A program made the position numbers and the translations under genes. Positions 10,503-23,130 of a DNA stretch of 64,000 nucleotides are shown in pieces (within the stretch, counting starts at the first letter, position 1; every line of letters starts with the position of its first letter). The notes below the pieces were generated by a model. The model had not been told where the DNA came from. It made no database searches and saw only the letters and a list, made by a program, of their open reading frames with translations. The DNA comes from Nageia nagi (lineage: Eukaryota; Pinophyta), in the NCBI GenBank assembly GCA_050084985.1, contig JBITNC010000001.1:196044001-196108000 (forward strand), read 5' to 3'.

Positions 10503-12150
10503 CCTTCCCTTCCTTCAATCTATTATTGTTAACTTATATGCCCTCCATAAAAAGTCTATATTCATTATGTGTTTCAACAATCATAAACAATATTTATTCT
10601 CTATGTTAGCCATCCTTTTTAGATATGATTTTGATACATGTAACAATGAAATAAATGACTATTGGTAATGCCATTTCTCATCCTTATATTCTTATATACT
10701 TTAATTAGCTAGTGTTTCTATCATAACAAATTATGAATGCATTCCAAAATCTATAGCATTTTAAAATCTTCCCATATATGTTAGTTATAGTATGGTTATT
10801 ATTTTATAAAAAAATAAGTTTTTTTCATATTCATCCCCATACGAAAGGTTGATGCATCTAGAAACCCATTGGCTATGGATCAATTGACATAATAATTAAG
10901 GTCCTCAACCTCATATTACAACTTTATTTGTAAATTCATTAGTTTAACCTTAACATTTCTAAAAGGATAGAAGATTATATAGTTTAAACTAGAAGCATTG
11001 GAAAAATTACATAGCCTTAGCATGGCATTATGATATTTTTACTTTTCCAATTATGGAACATTCTTTAGATTATATGATTTTTTAAGGAAATCATATTTTT
11101 TGCTCTTTTACATATCAAACATGATGTTTGTAGTTAAATTTTTTAGCTAGTTGGATGAGACAAATGATAATTTTGGATCAAAAATAAAAAACACTAGTGT
11201 ATACTATAGGATACAAACCTTTGAAGGTTTTATGTTGAGGAGGAAGCATCAAGCCACTAAATTAGGAAAAATTATTAGCAAGATATATTTGATGTAAATC
11301 AATGTAGCTTATCATTATGATATGGAGGGCATTATGACTACCAATTTGAAAACCACTAATTAAGGAAATCCTACAACCTTCCTTATAAAAATAAATGCAT
11401 AATTTGAGGCATTCAAAAATCCATCATAGTACAATATCATTTTGAAGGAATGTTTCAAATTAAATATAGATGCAAAATGTCTTGATCACCCAACTAGCAA
11501 AGGCTCCAAATGGTATAATTTCTAGAAAAAAAAGTTCAAAATTTTGATGAGAGTCAATACAAATTGGGTAATGCCTTGCAAAAGGAAATAAATAAAAATA
11601 AATAGGATATATGTAAGAGGACTTTCTTTTTATTCTACAAGGTTGAAAATGGGAATTTGAATTTTGTAGTACATGATGATGATGATGAATGGGATAAGTT
11701 GTATAATGAATAACATAACTTAGATTAATGTAGCTTAGAAAATAAATATGATCATGATGATGATAACTCTCCTATAAAGGATACCAAGTAGAAAAATCAA
11801 TAGAGGAACAAGAAGATGCTTTATAATTTATATAAGGAAGAAAGATAAAAGGTAAAAAAAGGACTATAAATGCTTCTCCACCATAGCAATCTCTTAAAAG
11901 AATTAAAATATATCATGTGAAGAAAAATCATAAATTGACTACTTATTTTGTACCTTCTACTACATTAATAGCTACTCTTAGACCTCAAAAGGAAACATCT
12001 CATCAACCAACTAGAAAAGTATGAACCTATACCTATACATAGTCTCATTCATATTCTTCCCCACCAATTTCTTCATCATCCACTATACTAATTCCCCAAA
12101 CCATTCCAATCATTCTATTATCTTCTACCATATTGACCTCCCAATAGCCA
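10503..12150 (+). repeat. Unit 2 of the 1.88-kb repeat, right part
   Basis: Continues the second tandem copy after element A and matches about 872-2430 of unit 1. About 150 bases short of the unit end it is cut off at the junction with the truncated chromovirus B. It includes about 150 bases near 11430-11580 that have no clear counterpart in unit 1, so unit 1 probably carries a small deletion there. Confidence 0.7.
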
Positions 12151-12200
12151 TAGCCTAGTAAGTAGTCTAGTAAGTGGATATAGTAGTCTAGTAAGTGGTA
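12151..12200 (+). repeat. 20-bp filler repeats at a truncation junction
   Basis: AGTAGTCTAGTAAGTGGATA at 12161-12180 is repeated almost exactly at 12181-12200, with a partial copy before it. They sit at the border between the 1.88-kb repeat and the truncated RT of element B, as expected of filler DNA made during end-joining repair. Confidence 0.7.
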
Positions 12201-12535
12201 TCCCAATCTTAAATCTATCTTTGAAAAGATAGTAGCATCCTTAAGCGGATCAAATAAATCATCAATCCTAGGTAGTGGATACCTATTTTTGATGGTGAAT
12301 TTGTTTAGCATCATGTGATCATTGCACAACCTTAGGGTACCATCCTTCTTCTTTACAAATAACACTGAAGCACCCCATGGTGATACACTAGGTTTTATCA
12401 ACCCCTTTCTTAATATATATTGTAATTGTACTTTCAACTCTTGCATTTCAATGGTATCCATTCTATATGGATTTTTATAAATATCTTTTTCTCTAGGTAC
12501 TAGTTCTATTAAGAAATCAAATTCTTTTTTGGGGT
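12200..12535 (-). pseudogene. pol: Reverse transcriptase N-terminal part of element B
   Basis: RT copies element RNA into DNA. The visible part starts near 12535 with [10 protein letters not shown], continues through [18 protein letters not shown] and the fingers motifs [14 protein letters not shown], and reaches [11 protein letters not shown] near 12200. The first catalytic Asp region (SKIDL) is present; the YVDD motif is beyond the break. The 138-codon frame at 12461-12045 runs through the junction into the antisense strand of the 1.88-kb repeat, so its last 50 or so residues are not RT. The family Cys-Ile-Asp-Tyr run is degraded here (LCNDHMMLN). Confidence 0.85.
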
Positions 12536-12939
12536 AAATCTTGGTAGGTCATTAGGGAATACTTCTCTATATTCTCATAGAAAAGGGTACTTATTTAGAA
12601 GCTCTACATCCTTCTCATTCTTTTCACCTCTTTAACCTTGATTGCATATATCATCTTCTTTTTTATGCTTATTTTTACTTTCATGGCTATGATCAAATAA
12701 GGATCAAAATATCCTTGATCATTGTAGATCCTATATTGGGTTTGAGAGTCATCAATGTATTCTACACATCTTTCTTAAAATTTGATTAAGGATTTATGAG
12801 CCATTAACCAGTCCATGCCCAAATTTATATTGTAGGAGGCTAATGAAACTGCATACAAATCCCAAATAGTATATCCCTTGAGTAATTCTATTTCAACATC
12901 CCTAAAATACTATTTAATATGGTACTTCTATCTAAATCC

Positions 12940-13110
12940 AAACTCCACTTGCCATCCATTTGTCAAAATTTTTGGTGCCTTAGACATGTATTTAAGTAAG
13001 AAATTTGAAATATAACTATTTGTAACACCACAATCTATCAAGACCCTAAAATATTTAGTATATAATTTACCTAGAATCTAAATGGGAGTGGCTTATCCTC
13101 TAACCTATAC
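12940..13110 (-). pseudogene. pol: Aspartic protease of element B
   Basis: Minus-strand reading near 13050-13000 gives VLIDCGVTNSYIS, matching the plant Gypsy protease consensus around the active-site Asp (LIDSGATHSFIS). The catalytic Asp-(Cys/Ser/Thr)-Gly is kept as DCG. Surrounding frames are broken. Confidence 0.65.
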
Positions 13111-13162
13111 TAATCTAGTGGTTGCAAAGATACGATGATCTTTAGGTTGATCTATCTTAAAA

Positions 13163-13206
13163 GGGCATTGATTTTCATAATGAGATCCATTGTAGTTCTA
13201 GCATCC
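13163..13206 (-). pseudogene. gag: Gag zinc knuckle of element B with deaminated codons
   Basis: The minus strand reads C, TAG, N, Y, N, G, S, H, Y, E, N, Q, C. This fits a CX2CX4HX4C knuckle in which a TGG has become TAG and the second Cys TGC has become TAC. Both are G-to-A changes on the coding strand. Confidence 0.6.
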
Positions 13207-13779
13207 ATCTCTAGGATCCTTTTTCTATTTTGAAAACTTATCCTTAGGTATATTATGGTTAGCCCTTTTATCTAAGAACCCTTGACTATGATTCCTAGAC
13301 CCTTGGCTTGCATTCCCATGGTTATAGTTCTATTTTGAAAACTATTAATTTTCCTCTTAAATTCTTCTTCTTCTTATTTTTTTCCAAATGACCTTTTCTC
13401 AAAATTGGGTGGATCACCATATTTATGACCATGATTATTATCCTTGATCTTCTTATTTCTTAGTTTTTGGGCTTGTTTTTCTTATTCCCATCTCAAGAAT
13501 CCTATTTTTTTACTCTTTTGGTAGATTTCCTTATCTTTTTCATACAAAAGATTATAGTTTACAAAGGTTTTCTTAATGCTCAAATTACTCTCTTCTCTCT
13601 TTGTAAGTTCATATGCTTCTCTGAGCATTTTTGGATTTAACACATTCACTGTGCTCTTGATCTTGGGTTCTAGCCTAAAAGGAAATCTACTTCATATGGT
13701 TCTTATCTTCAAGAACATATTTGAGTAGCTCATGGATCCTTGTTGTAGAAAATAGTATTCTTCATACTTCCTATCATAA

Positions 13780-14010
13780 TAGATTTATAGAATAAATCTT
13801 TTATAGAATGTTGAAACAAATTTCAGCCACTTAAGATACTAAATCCCATGCTCAATCTTGTAAACATTCCACCATTCCAATGCAATTTCCTAAAAATTGT
13901 AGGTAGCCCACATAGTTTTAGTTTTTGGATAAAACCTTTTCATAGAGAAGCATGTGTCTTCTTCTAACCATACCTCAACTTGCTTGCCCTCTTGCTTACT
14001 ATTAAACTTA
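13780..14010 (-). pseudogene. gag: Gag domain of element B
   Basis: The minus strand reads QVEVWLEEDTC, then KTKTMWATYN, then EIALEWWNVYK. The A-EWW pattern is the core of the Retrotrans_gag family in chromoviruses. One frame carries it, with TAG/TAA stops at expected Trp or Gln positions. Confidence 0.65.
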
Positions 14011-14529
14011 AGGATTTGGGCTTTCTTAATATTTGAAGCAAGCTCCTATTCAATTTTTTCTTGAATTTGGTCATTTTTCCCTTCATGCATTACTTATTCT
14101 AGAATGGGTTCTTCATGTGGAATTCATCCCATTGATTTAGGAAATTATTGATAATCTCTTATTGTTCTACCACTTGCTCTTATAACCTTCTAATGGCTTC
14201 TTCACCTTCATTATTCCTAGTGGAACAACTTACAAAACTCTTTGTTTTATTATTATTAGATGCTCCTCTATTGGAATTTCTCATGTTCTTTTTCCTTACA
14301 TTCTGAAATCTAATATTTTTTTGTTTTCCCTTGCATTAGCATTCATAGGGAGACCATTCCTTGCACCTTAGTACAAGTTGCTATAAGATCTTGTTATGCA
14401 TATTAGGAGTGCCATAATTTGAGTCCATAAAAATGGTATTATCATTAGGCTCAAGCATACTCATCTCAACCTCCTAAAATCTTATACAAAAATATTCATG
14501 GAACATAGGCTTGATGGTTTGAACTTGAA

Positions 14530-14541
14530 GCTATGATACTA
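14530..14541 (-). other. Degenerate initiator-Met PBS of element B
   Basis: The minus strand reads TAGTATCATAGC. It differs at two places from TGGTATCAGAGC, the complement of the plant initiator-Met tRNA 3' end, and lies one base inside the LTR edge. It fixes the element's orientation and its 5' LTR boundary. Confidence 0.75.
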
Positions 14542-14542
14542 A

Positions 14543-17500
14543 TGTAGCACTTTACCTATTCCCAACTTTACAAAACCCTAAAATTTCAAAACTACATTTT
14601 TATTTAATTTAAACACTTGATTTAACTAGGAATGGATAAAGTGACTCACATGAGCATGTCAATGCTACTAGCTATTCAGCACCCACATGGTAAGATTGGT
14701 TGAATCTAAATTAACCAATCCTAATTAGAAACCTTTTGATGTTCACTTCTTAATACTCACCCTATTAGATGATGCCATATAGGTGACTCCACCATTTTTT
14801 TTCATGAACTATGCAATAGAAATTCTAGTCATGGCATAATGATTTTCTTCTTGGGGCCCATATTGCCCAAGAGAATGTTGATATATAAGGTTATACATCT
14901 TTTCCCTATGGCACCCTTTGATTCATATGTGCATATAGATTGTCCTAGGAAATCCTCCATATGAAATGGGTAAGAATAATAACCTATCAAATAGTCATCA
15001 TACTCTTATATTCTTAATTGTAGGAAGTATGAATAGTAGTTACCCTCACCTAGTAACTATAGTTTTATCAACTTCTACCCTCATTTGATAACATGTCAAG
15101 GGTATGATACTCTAGCCTACCCATATCTATCAACTAGACTCATCATGATATCTAAAATCCCCATGCTCATATCTTTGGAATCCATGGGTATTAGAATGAT
15201 ACCCTTGAGTGGTTTGTTTAGTCTAATAAAAAATTAAGCAAAATTATAAAGTAAAGCCATCCTACACTAATATACCTATGAATAATTGATCTGAGACCAA
15301 TTATTATATTTTTTTGAGGTTTTATGCTTGAATCAAGGAATAGGATGTTCTTACAATTTAATTAATGGCAAACAAACCATTTTTTCACATTATTAATCAT
15401 GTTTTATAAGTAATTAATTCATCAAATATTCATAAAAATATTCAAACAAGCTTATTCATGAATCCATCAAAGAATATTCAATAGTACTTTACTATAAATA
15501 TCCTATATGCATGATGCGGTCCAAATAATTTTAATTTAAAAGTACATCACATGCTAGAGAATAATAACAAGCCCTAAGATGCTTCTAAAAGTGGCTACTT
15601 CTACCAAGAGAGTGTTATGTGGAGTATAATATACGTAGGGAATATATTTTTGTTTTCATATAAAAAATTATGAAAAAAATGGTTTGACTAAGTTTTCTTT
15701 CTACATAAGTTTCCTAATCATTTTGCAACCCATAGTTCATAAATCTTACTTTGATTAACTAGCTTGTTTGTATGCTTATCACTTCTTTTGATCAACTTCT
15801 AACATTAATTTGAGGTCTCATTTATCTTTTATTTTCATTTTAAGGTTTTAACTTACTAGTTAGGTTTCCTTGTAGGATAACCTAAATCCTAAACTTTTAT
15901 TTAAGTTTGAGCTATGTACCAAAACATTACCATCCTATTCAAATCACTCCAAGTTATGTAGGTAACTAATACCTTTTTCACTTTAACATTTCATGGATGT
16001 CTATTTATTCAAATGTAATACCACCATTGCATTTTCATAATGAGTTATTAAACATTTATTTTCCTAATCCTTTTATTTATTATCATAAGGGAGATTCTCT
16101 TTCAATGTGAAGCTATACATGTACCACAATATGGTTCCTTAATTCATAATAGTCATGTTGTAATTAGGTGAGGGAATATTTCATAACATTTATTATGTTT
16201 TTCCAAATAAATGCATATGAGCACATTAGAGTTTTTGTATCATTATTTATATAACTTTTCAAGACATCATTTATTTCAAATTAGTGTCATAAATTTACTA
16301 GATCCACTTATAAGCATAAACATTGGATGGGACAAAATTTACTTGGTTCTTAACTTAACATAAATATTTTATAAGTATATCATGGACACAAGGGATATCT
16401 ATCTTGGTACATATTTTATATATAATTACATTTATTTTCATTTGATAATGATGAGTAATGATATTCTTGGGTATCATGATGATAGCTAGACAAAGACTAA
16501 TTGTAAGCCTAAGTCTATAAAACTACATAGGATACATTAATTTCATCAACATGTGGAGTTTACATACATGTAGAACTATAACATAGGTGGTCTTCAATTC
16601 CTCCTCATCCATATGATTCATCTTCATGGTATCTCCATCTTGTATGTTCATCCCAAGGATCCAAGACTTATTAGATGAAAGTACTAGGAAAGGTTTTAAA
16701 GTTAAATGAGGATCAGGAAAACTCTTTCCATCACAAAATGCATCCTATCCTAAATGCATCACATCTCATTCATTTTTTTTTAATTCATTTCATGAACGGA
16801 AGTAGTAATCAAACAATACTTTATTCTTGATCTTGTAAGGTTTTATCCTCTCACTAGAACTGCCACCCTTCCTTTAACATAGAGTTTAATTTCACCACAT
16901 TATCGATAATTGTACTAACATCCAAAATTATTTAAAAAGTTGTACTATAATTATATTTTATCCATGATTCCAATAAAATCCATCAAAGGTCCATTCATTA
17001 AGAAGTCATTAGTTTATATTCATACTTATATTCATACCTTTTGTTATCTATCACCATCATTCTATAGAGAATGTAACATATACCATAAGGCAATAAATCA
17101 ATAAATTTATAATTTACCATATAAATATTTAAATTTAAAATAACTTTGGAACCATGGTTTTAATCCCTATAATGATGTTAGAGTGGTTTATTATTCTCCA
17201 AATCTTATTTATACTTTTGTTTTAATTACACAATGAGTGTAGCAGTCATTGGATTTTCTAGCTAATAATTTTAATCATATCCCTTAAATTCAAATGAGAC
17301 TTTAAATAAAAGCATATCCAATACATATAATATTATTATCATAGATCAAAATATCAATGAAATGGTTTGAACCCTTATGAAGGCAAATTTGGAGGATCTC
17401 ATATTTACCCATGACAAGTTGGACATCCCTAATGTAGTGAAATTGGGAAAAATCTTATTTACAAAGAGTCACATGTTTTCTCCCTATCACCAATCCTTCA

Positions 17501-19434
17501 AATGGCTTGTAAAATTGAAAAAATACATCTTACTTTTAGCTCTATGTTATTTCCATCCATATATATGATGTAGAGGTGGATTAAATGCAAGGAGATACTT
17601 AATAATATTATAGTCTATGATAAATATTTGTAAGATGAAAATAAAGGTTTGAGCTAAAAAGTCACTCATTAACTCAAACATCGATGTATTTTGTCCATGC
17701 TCATGCTCCTCCTAGGCATACATCAATACACTAACATAGTAAGCTATCATATATGGATTGAGAGCATAAATTGTGAGATAAAAACTTGAACTTATAAATA
17801 ATGAAGGGGCCTCATAGGTCAGATTTATTTAAAAAATGGGGAATGTTCAAAAGTTGAAAAATGTATATTAAATAGTGCTAGCTCATGTTGTAAATATCAG
17901 GTAGTTTCTCATAGATTCTTGTCTCTTTCCTACTCATGCATAGAGATTCAGAGGCTCAATTTCTTACCTTATATTATTTCAAGAAGGGTCACTTTTAAAC
18001 CATGGGACTCCCTTTTGCAATTCAAGGGTAGAAATTGGGAAGAGCTTATATGCTTCCCATAGTTAAAAATAGGTTCAAGCTCCATATAAACTAAGCTTTT
18101 ATATTTCCAATCAATGGGTTCACTCTCAGAACCGTATATTCAAATATGTACAAAATGATTTCATAGATAATATTTTGTCTACAATATCTCAAATAATTTC
18201 TTCAAAATATTACCCTTATATCCCATAGTGTAGCAAATAATAATCACTATGATGAGACTAGAAGGGAGTGGAACAACAAAATGTGACTCTCATGAAACCA
18301 ATAATCTTATACCCTAATCAATAAGGAGTGCAAATGATCCTACAACCATATTTGATAAACTATGCAATATAATTTTGTATAACATTTTAAGCAAGAAAGG
18401 TTTCCTAGAACATGCCATCACTCGAGTGGCTTAATTCAAATAAATACATGGTGGAATACTATCTCATGGCCAATATAAAATTATTTTTGATTTTTACACC
18501 CATGAAAAATGAATCAAACATTGATTAAATAAATTGTCCATTCTAGATACCTCCATTTACATAAGGAAAAATTATACAATAGGTTCACATGCAATACTAT
18601 GCCTCTCACATGGTACAATAATAATAAGAGACCCTTTTATTATCAACAAAAACTCTTAAATAATTGATTACATCCTTCAATTAAACTCCAAAATTGCTAA
18701 ATAAAATTCTTAACTTAGACTAAACATTTTAGCACTAGTGGTTAAAATAGAAGAAGAGCACCTAGACTTTTGAATGGAAAAATAAGAAGAAAGGAGTTCC
18801 CTCTTTCATTAATCTCAAAGCCAATATTTGGGAAGATATGAGATGAATGTATGTGTATATTTTTCAAAAGGTTACTTAGTTAGTTATAGAAAATATTGGT
18901 ATAACCCTTCCAAAAAATTTACTATTTTCCCACCTCAACTTTTGTTTGTGAGGGACATGGAGGTTTTTTCTTTTATGGTGGGATCTAACCAATGTTTTTT
19001 GTAAGTTAAAATATCTATATCTAGTCCTTCAAATTATTTTTGCACACCTCATGCAAGATACCAAAATGTATGGAAATAGTCTCCCAATTATTTTTCACAC
19101 CTAATAGAAAATACCAAAATAGTCTCTCATCCCATGATAAATTTATTTTCACCTAACACTAGAATTTAATACATTTAAAAATAAAATTCTTTAGTGAAAA
19201 AATTAAGTTTAGGTTTCTAGAATATTCTCTTGTAAAATTCAAAATAGTTAACTAATTTTCTAAGGAAATTAGAAATGCAAATTAATATTTTATATCACAA
19301 TTTTACCTATGGAGACCTTCCATCCTCCAAGATAAATTTTTGTTAGTGCATACATGAATATTGTCCACATCATAGGGATCAACTATCATGCACAATAATT
19401 ATGAGATGAAACTATATGATTTATGAAGTTCCCT
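14543..19434. other. Gene-free stretch beginning with the 5' LTR of element B
   Basis: The LTR of element B ends (minus strand ...GCTACA) at 14543 and extends rightwards for an undetermined distance. I found no second copy in the window to define its other end. The rest is AT-rich with no coding domain, terminal repeat or RNA gene. A 63-codon frame at 17377-17568 is not convincing. Copia element sequence starts at 19435. Confidence 0.5.
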
Positions 19435-21412
19435 TGTTGAACTATGCATGACACTAGGAGGGGGGGTGAATCAGTGTTTCAATTTAAAAACTTTAAATCT
19501 AAAAACTTTAAATAGTGCAGTAGAGAAATAAAACCAAATAGAGCAAGCACACCAAGATATCAAACACACAACACAAGATATAACAAGGTTCACCAATATG
19601 GCTACATCCCTAGAAAAGACTGCTTAGACTTCAATCCAAATCTAGCCATTGTAAAGCACCAACTTTACACATAATTTATCAGCACCAAATGAAAGGAGCA
19701 CCAACCCCTAAGCTTTGTAGCACCCACTGTAAGGAGCACCAACTCCACTTGCCAAGCACCCACTTGACAAATTTAATAAGATAGAATGAAAGATTGATAA
19801 CCAGTTACCCAAGACCCGGAATGGTCTAGCTCAAAACTTTTCTCACAAAATACAATATGAATCATATTCTATTTTCTTTATGCTCATACCAATATCTCTC
19901 AATTGATCTATAATCTAAAACCCCTTTTAATTCATACACATTTGCTTTGGATTCCTGTTTACTGAAAAACGCTCAAAATCAGATCAAGAAACTGTTGCTC
20001 ATATCACTGAAAGGGCTGCCATTTTTTTTTACCAAGAAAACTCTTCATATTCTGAATCAAGACTAATATAATTTCTCACAAACATCTAAAACTTTCAACA
20101 CTTATATAATTATCAAGAAAACATTCATTTTTGAGATATCCGTTACTCATACATGCTTCACACACCTCTCAATAACAAACTACACTGCCAAAACACAAAC
20201 CCAGAAAAATCCAAATTTATTTGAACTAGTTGAAGATAATACCTTGAATGCACTCAGAACATGTGTTCCATGTCCATATGGCACAAAATGGTATGACAAA
20301 TTTCACATAGATGCCGAAATACCTTTCAAAGCTCGAATCTGTCTTTTTATCTTCTCCTCTCTTATTTTTTTTTTTTTAAAATGTCACTTGATAAAAGAAC
20401 TCTTGAGCCTTAAATACAAGTGCGATAATTGAGATATAAAATAAAAGGAAAGAGTATTTTTTCAAACTATACACACTATTCCTTTTTGCTTGTCACTTAA
20501 GACCATTTTTGGCCAAAACTAGAAAATTAAGAAAAAATGCTCTAATGGCTTTTTTCATGAGCTATAACTTCTTACTGAGTGCATAGTTTAACATAAAATT
20601 TGGACCACATGTTATTAATATAACCAAATACATTATATCCAAATTTTAAGCTTTAAATCCTCATATTTTGCACACAGCACGTTTCACAAAGTGGCCTCTG
20701 ACACAGATTTCACAGGTATTTTGTTATGCTTGGATTTGTTCAAGTTATAGGTTCTCATAGTTCAAGGCCTCAAATCAAGATGGTTAAAAAGAAAAAGTTG
20801 TTCATATCATCAATTTATACATGTAAAAACTTTGAAATTCTAAATTTGAAGACTTTTAGAGCCCAAAACAACCAACCTACTATTTTCAAAATTTATGCTC
20901 AAACAGTCAAAAAGTTACGGAGTGGCATTTTGCAGCTTGCACCATTTCTTCCTTGATAATCATATTGATATGAAATTTGGACCACACCTTTTTGTTATAT
21001 ATTAATATATATGATTTAAATTTCAACCTCTGATTCATCACTATTTGCTTGCAATTCAAATTGTACAAAGCCAATTTTACACAAATTTTTGACTGCACCA
21101 TAATCCATAAGAGTGCCCAAAACTGAACCAACATGAAATTTGATCATTCCAATGCTTCATACAAGTTTTTTATCAACCCAAAAACTGATCCAAACCATCT
21201 CTCATTGTCCGTCACTTTCCATTTGTAATTTGGCCCTCTTGACAACTTTTGGTACCTCATGACAACTTTTGGTCCCTTTATCATTTTTGCATCCGACAAC
21301 TTTGTAGATCTTGTCGATGTTATTTCTTTGACACGTGCAACCATATGAACCTTATGCACACTGATCTCATCATGTTGACAACAATGAAAACACTGCTGCA
21401 CCATACTCAACA
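19435..21412 (-). repeat. 3' LTR of the Copia element
   Basis: 1,978 bases, aligning end to end with 26765-28773. In plus orientation it starts TGTTGAACTATGCATGACAC and ends CCATACTCAACA. Confidence 0.95.
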
Positions 21413-21413
21413 A

Positions 21414-21427
21414 TCTCCCCCTTTGGA
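21414..21427 (-). other. Polypurine tract of the Copia element
   Basis: The minus strand reads CCAAAGGGGGAGAT directly before the 3' LTR. This is the plus-strand primer site. Confidence 0.9.
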
Positions 21428-21629
21428 ATTATTGGCAACACATATGCAAAAACTTGTTACTCTTCTCCCCCTTTGACAACAAATACAAAGTGGTGTCGTG
21501 GACTCCCCCTAAGTCCATATACACAATACTTAGGTGTAAATCAGTATACAAAAGAATATAATTATACATGAGTAAAAAGATAAACAAATACAAAATTACT
21601 CCCCCTGAGATTGTGCGCCCAAAAGCTAG
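21428..21629 (-). other. Copia 3' untranslated region
   Basis: Non-coding stretch between the pol end and the PPT. It contains two further G-rich purine runs on the minus strand, at about 21464-21474 and 21600-21606, which could serve as secondary plus-strand primers. Confidence 0.5.
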
Positions 21630-23130
21630 TCAATGCTTGGCCAATATCACCACTCCCAATTTCTTTCTTAGGTACTCAAAAACTTCTTTGGATAATGGTT
21701 TAGTAAATATATCTGCTGCTTGGTCTAATGTGGGAACAAATTCTAACTTTACCTCTCCTTCTGCAACCTTTTTCTTTAAAAAATGATATCGAATGGCAAT
21801 ATGTTTTATTCTTGAATGCATGACTGGATTCTTAGAAATATTGATTGCACTTGTGTTATCACACATAATTGAAATAAGCTTAGTGATCTGAATCCCTAGA
21901 TCTTTCATCATTTGTTTCATCCACATAACCTATGTACAACATGATGTCACTACTATGTACTCTACTTCTGCGATGGATAATGATATCGATTCTTGTTTCT
22001 TACTGTGCCAACCGATAAGATTATTACCCAAGTAAAATGCACTAGCACTAGTGCTTTTCCTATCATCTACACATCCTACCCAATCTGCATCTGAGAAAGT
22101 AATGAGTGTGAAATCTTTTCCTTTGGGATACCATAGGCCATAGTCCATTGTACCTTTAAGGTACCGAAAAATCCATTTTACTGTAGTCACATGTGTTTCC
22201 TTTGGACTTGCTTGGAACCATGCAACCATACACACTGCCTGAAGTATGTCGGGTCTGGTAGCTATCAAATATAATAGGCTCCCAATCATTGATCTATACA
22301 TAGTCTGATCTACTGATGATGACTTATCATCCTTGCTTAGCTTGCAGCCTGTCATCATAGGAGTGCTCACAGGCTTGCAATCCTCCATAGTAAACTTTTT
22401 CAACATCTCTTTAACATACTTGATTTGCAAAATAAAAATGCCATTCTTTAATTGATTAACTTGCAAACCAAAAAAATATGAAAGTTCACCTATCATTGAC
22501 ATTTCAAACTCTGTTTGCATTTAGTTAGCAAAATCTTTGCACATTTCATCTTCGCTACCTTCAAAAATAATATCATCTACATAAACAACAATGATAACTT
22601 GGTGATTATTTTCAGATTTAATGTAGAGATTACTGTCCACCATACCCTTTTGAAAAACTTGCTGATGTAGATATGTATCAAGTCTAGAGTACCATGCTCA
22701 GGGTGCTTGTTTTAGACCATAAAGTGCCTTTTTTAATTTGTACACAAAATCTAGATTCTCACTTATCTAAAATTCGTCTAGCTGCTCAATATAAACTTCT
22801 TCATTAAGATTTCCATTCAAAAATGCTAATTTTACATCCATTTGATAAACTTTAAAGTTTTTATAGACTGCCAAAGCAAGAAACATACGGATAGCTTCTA
22901 ATCTAGCAACAGGAGCAAAAATTTCTTCAAAATCAATACTTTCAACTTGAGCATACCCTTTACAAACCAATCTTGCTTTGTTTCTTATTACTTTTCCATC
23001 TTCATTAAGCTTGTTGCAAAAAACCCACTTGGTGCTAATCACATTTTTATTTTTGGGCCTTGGTACCAACTCCCAAGTTTGATTCTTTTCAATTTGGTCT
23101 AGTTCTTCATCCATTGCTTTGATCCAACTT
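21630..23130 (-). pseudogene. pol: Copia reverse transcriptase and RNase H
   Basis: RT (RVT_2 type) spans about 23114-22400. It contains [44 protein letters not shown] and [12 protein letters not shown], and the catalytic YVDD lies at 22583-22572. RNase H follows at about 22300-21640: YLKGTMDYGLWYP, FSDADWVGC, DRKSTSASAFYLG, AEVEYIV, DNTSAINISKNP, RIKHIAIRYHF and the terminal ADIFTKPLS. Open runs are 23114-22767, 22520-21930 and 21926-21630. They are separated by stops, including TAG or TAA at expected Gln or Trp. The catalytic residues I can see are intact, so loss of function is due to the stops. Confidence 0.92.

Larger units (their letters stand above)
12151..14542 (-). mobile_element. 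Truncated chromovirus-type Ty3/Gypsy element B
   Basis: Reading leftwards from a PBS next to the LTR edge at 14543: gag domain, zinc knuckle, protease and the first part of RT. The rest of RT, RNase H, integrase, PPT and 3' LTR are missing, cut at about 12200. The RT order and motifs ([50 protein letters not shown]) resemble plant chromoviruses of the Tekay/Del group. Many TAG/TAA stops show it is dead. Confidence 0.8.

Noticed and set aside
704-12150. The 1.88-kb direct repeats as LTRs of one large element
   Set aside because: Apart from element A, which has its own LTRs and target duplication, the repeats are directly adjacent with no internal region, PBS or PPT. They are a tandem duplication.
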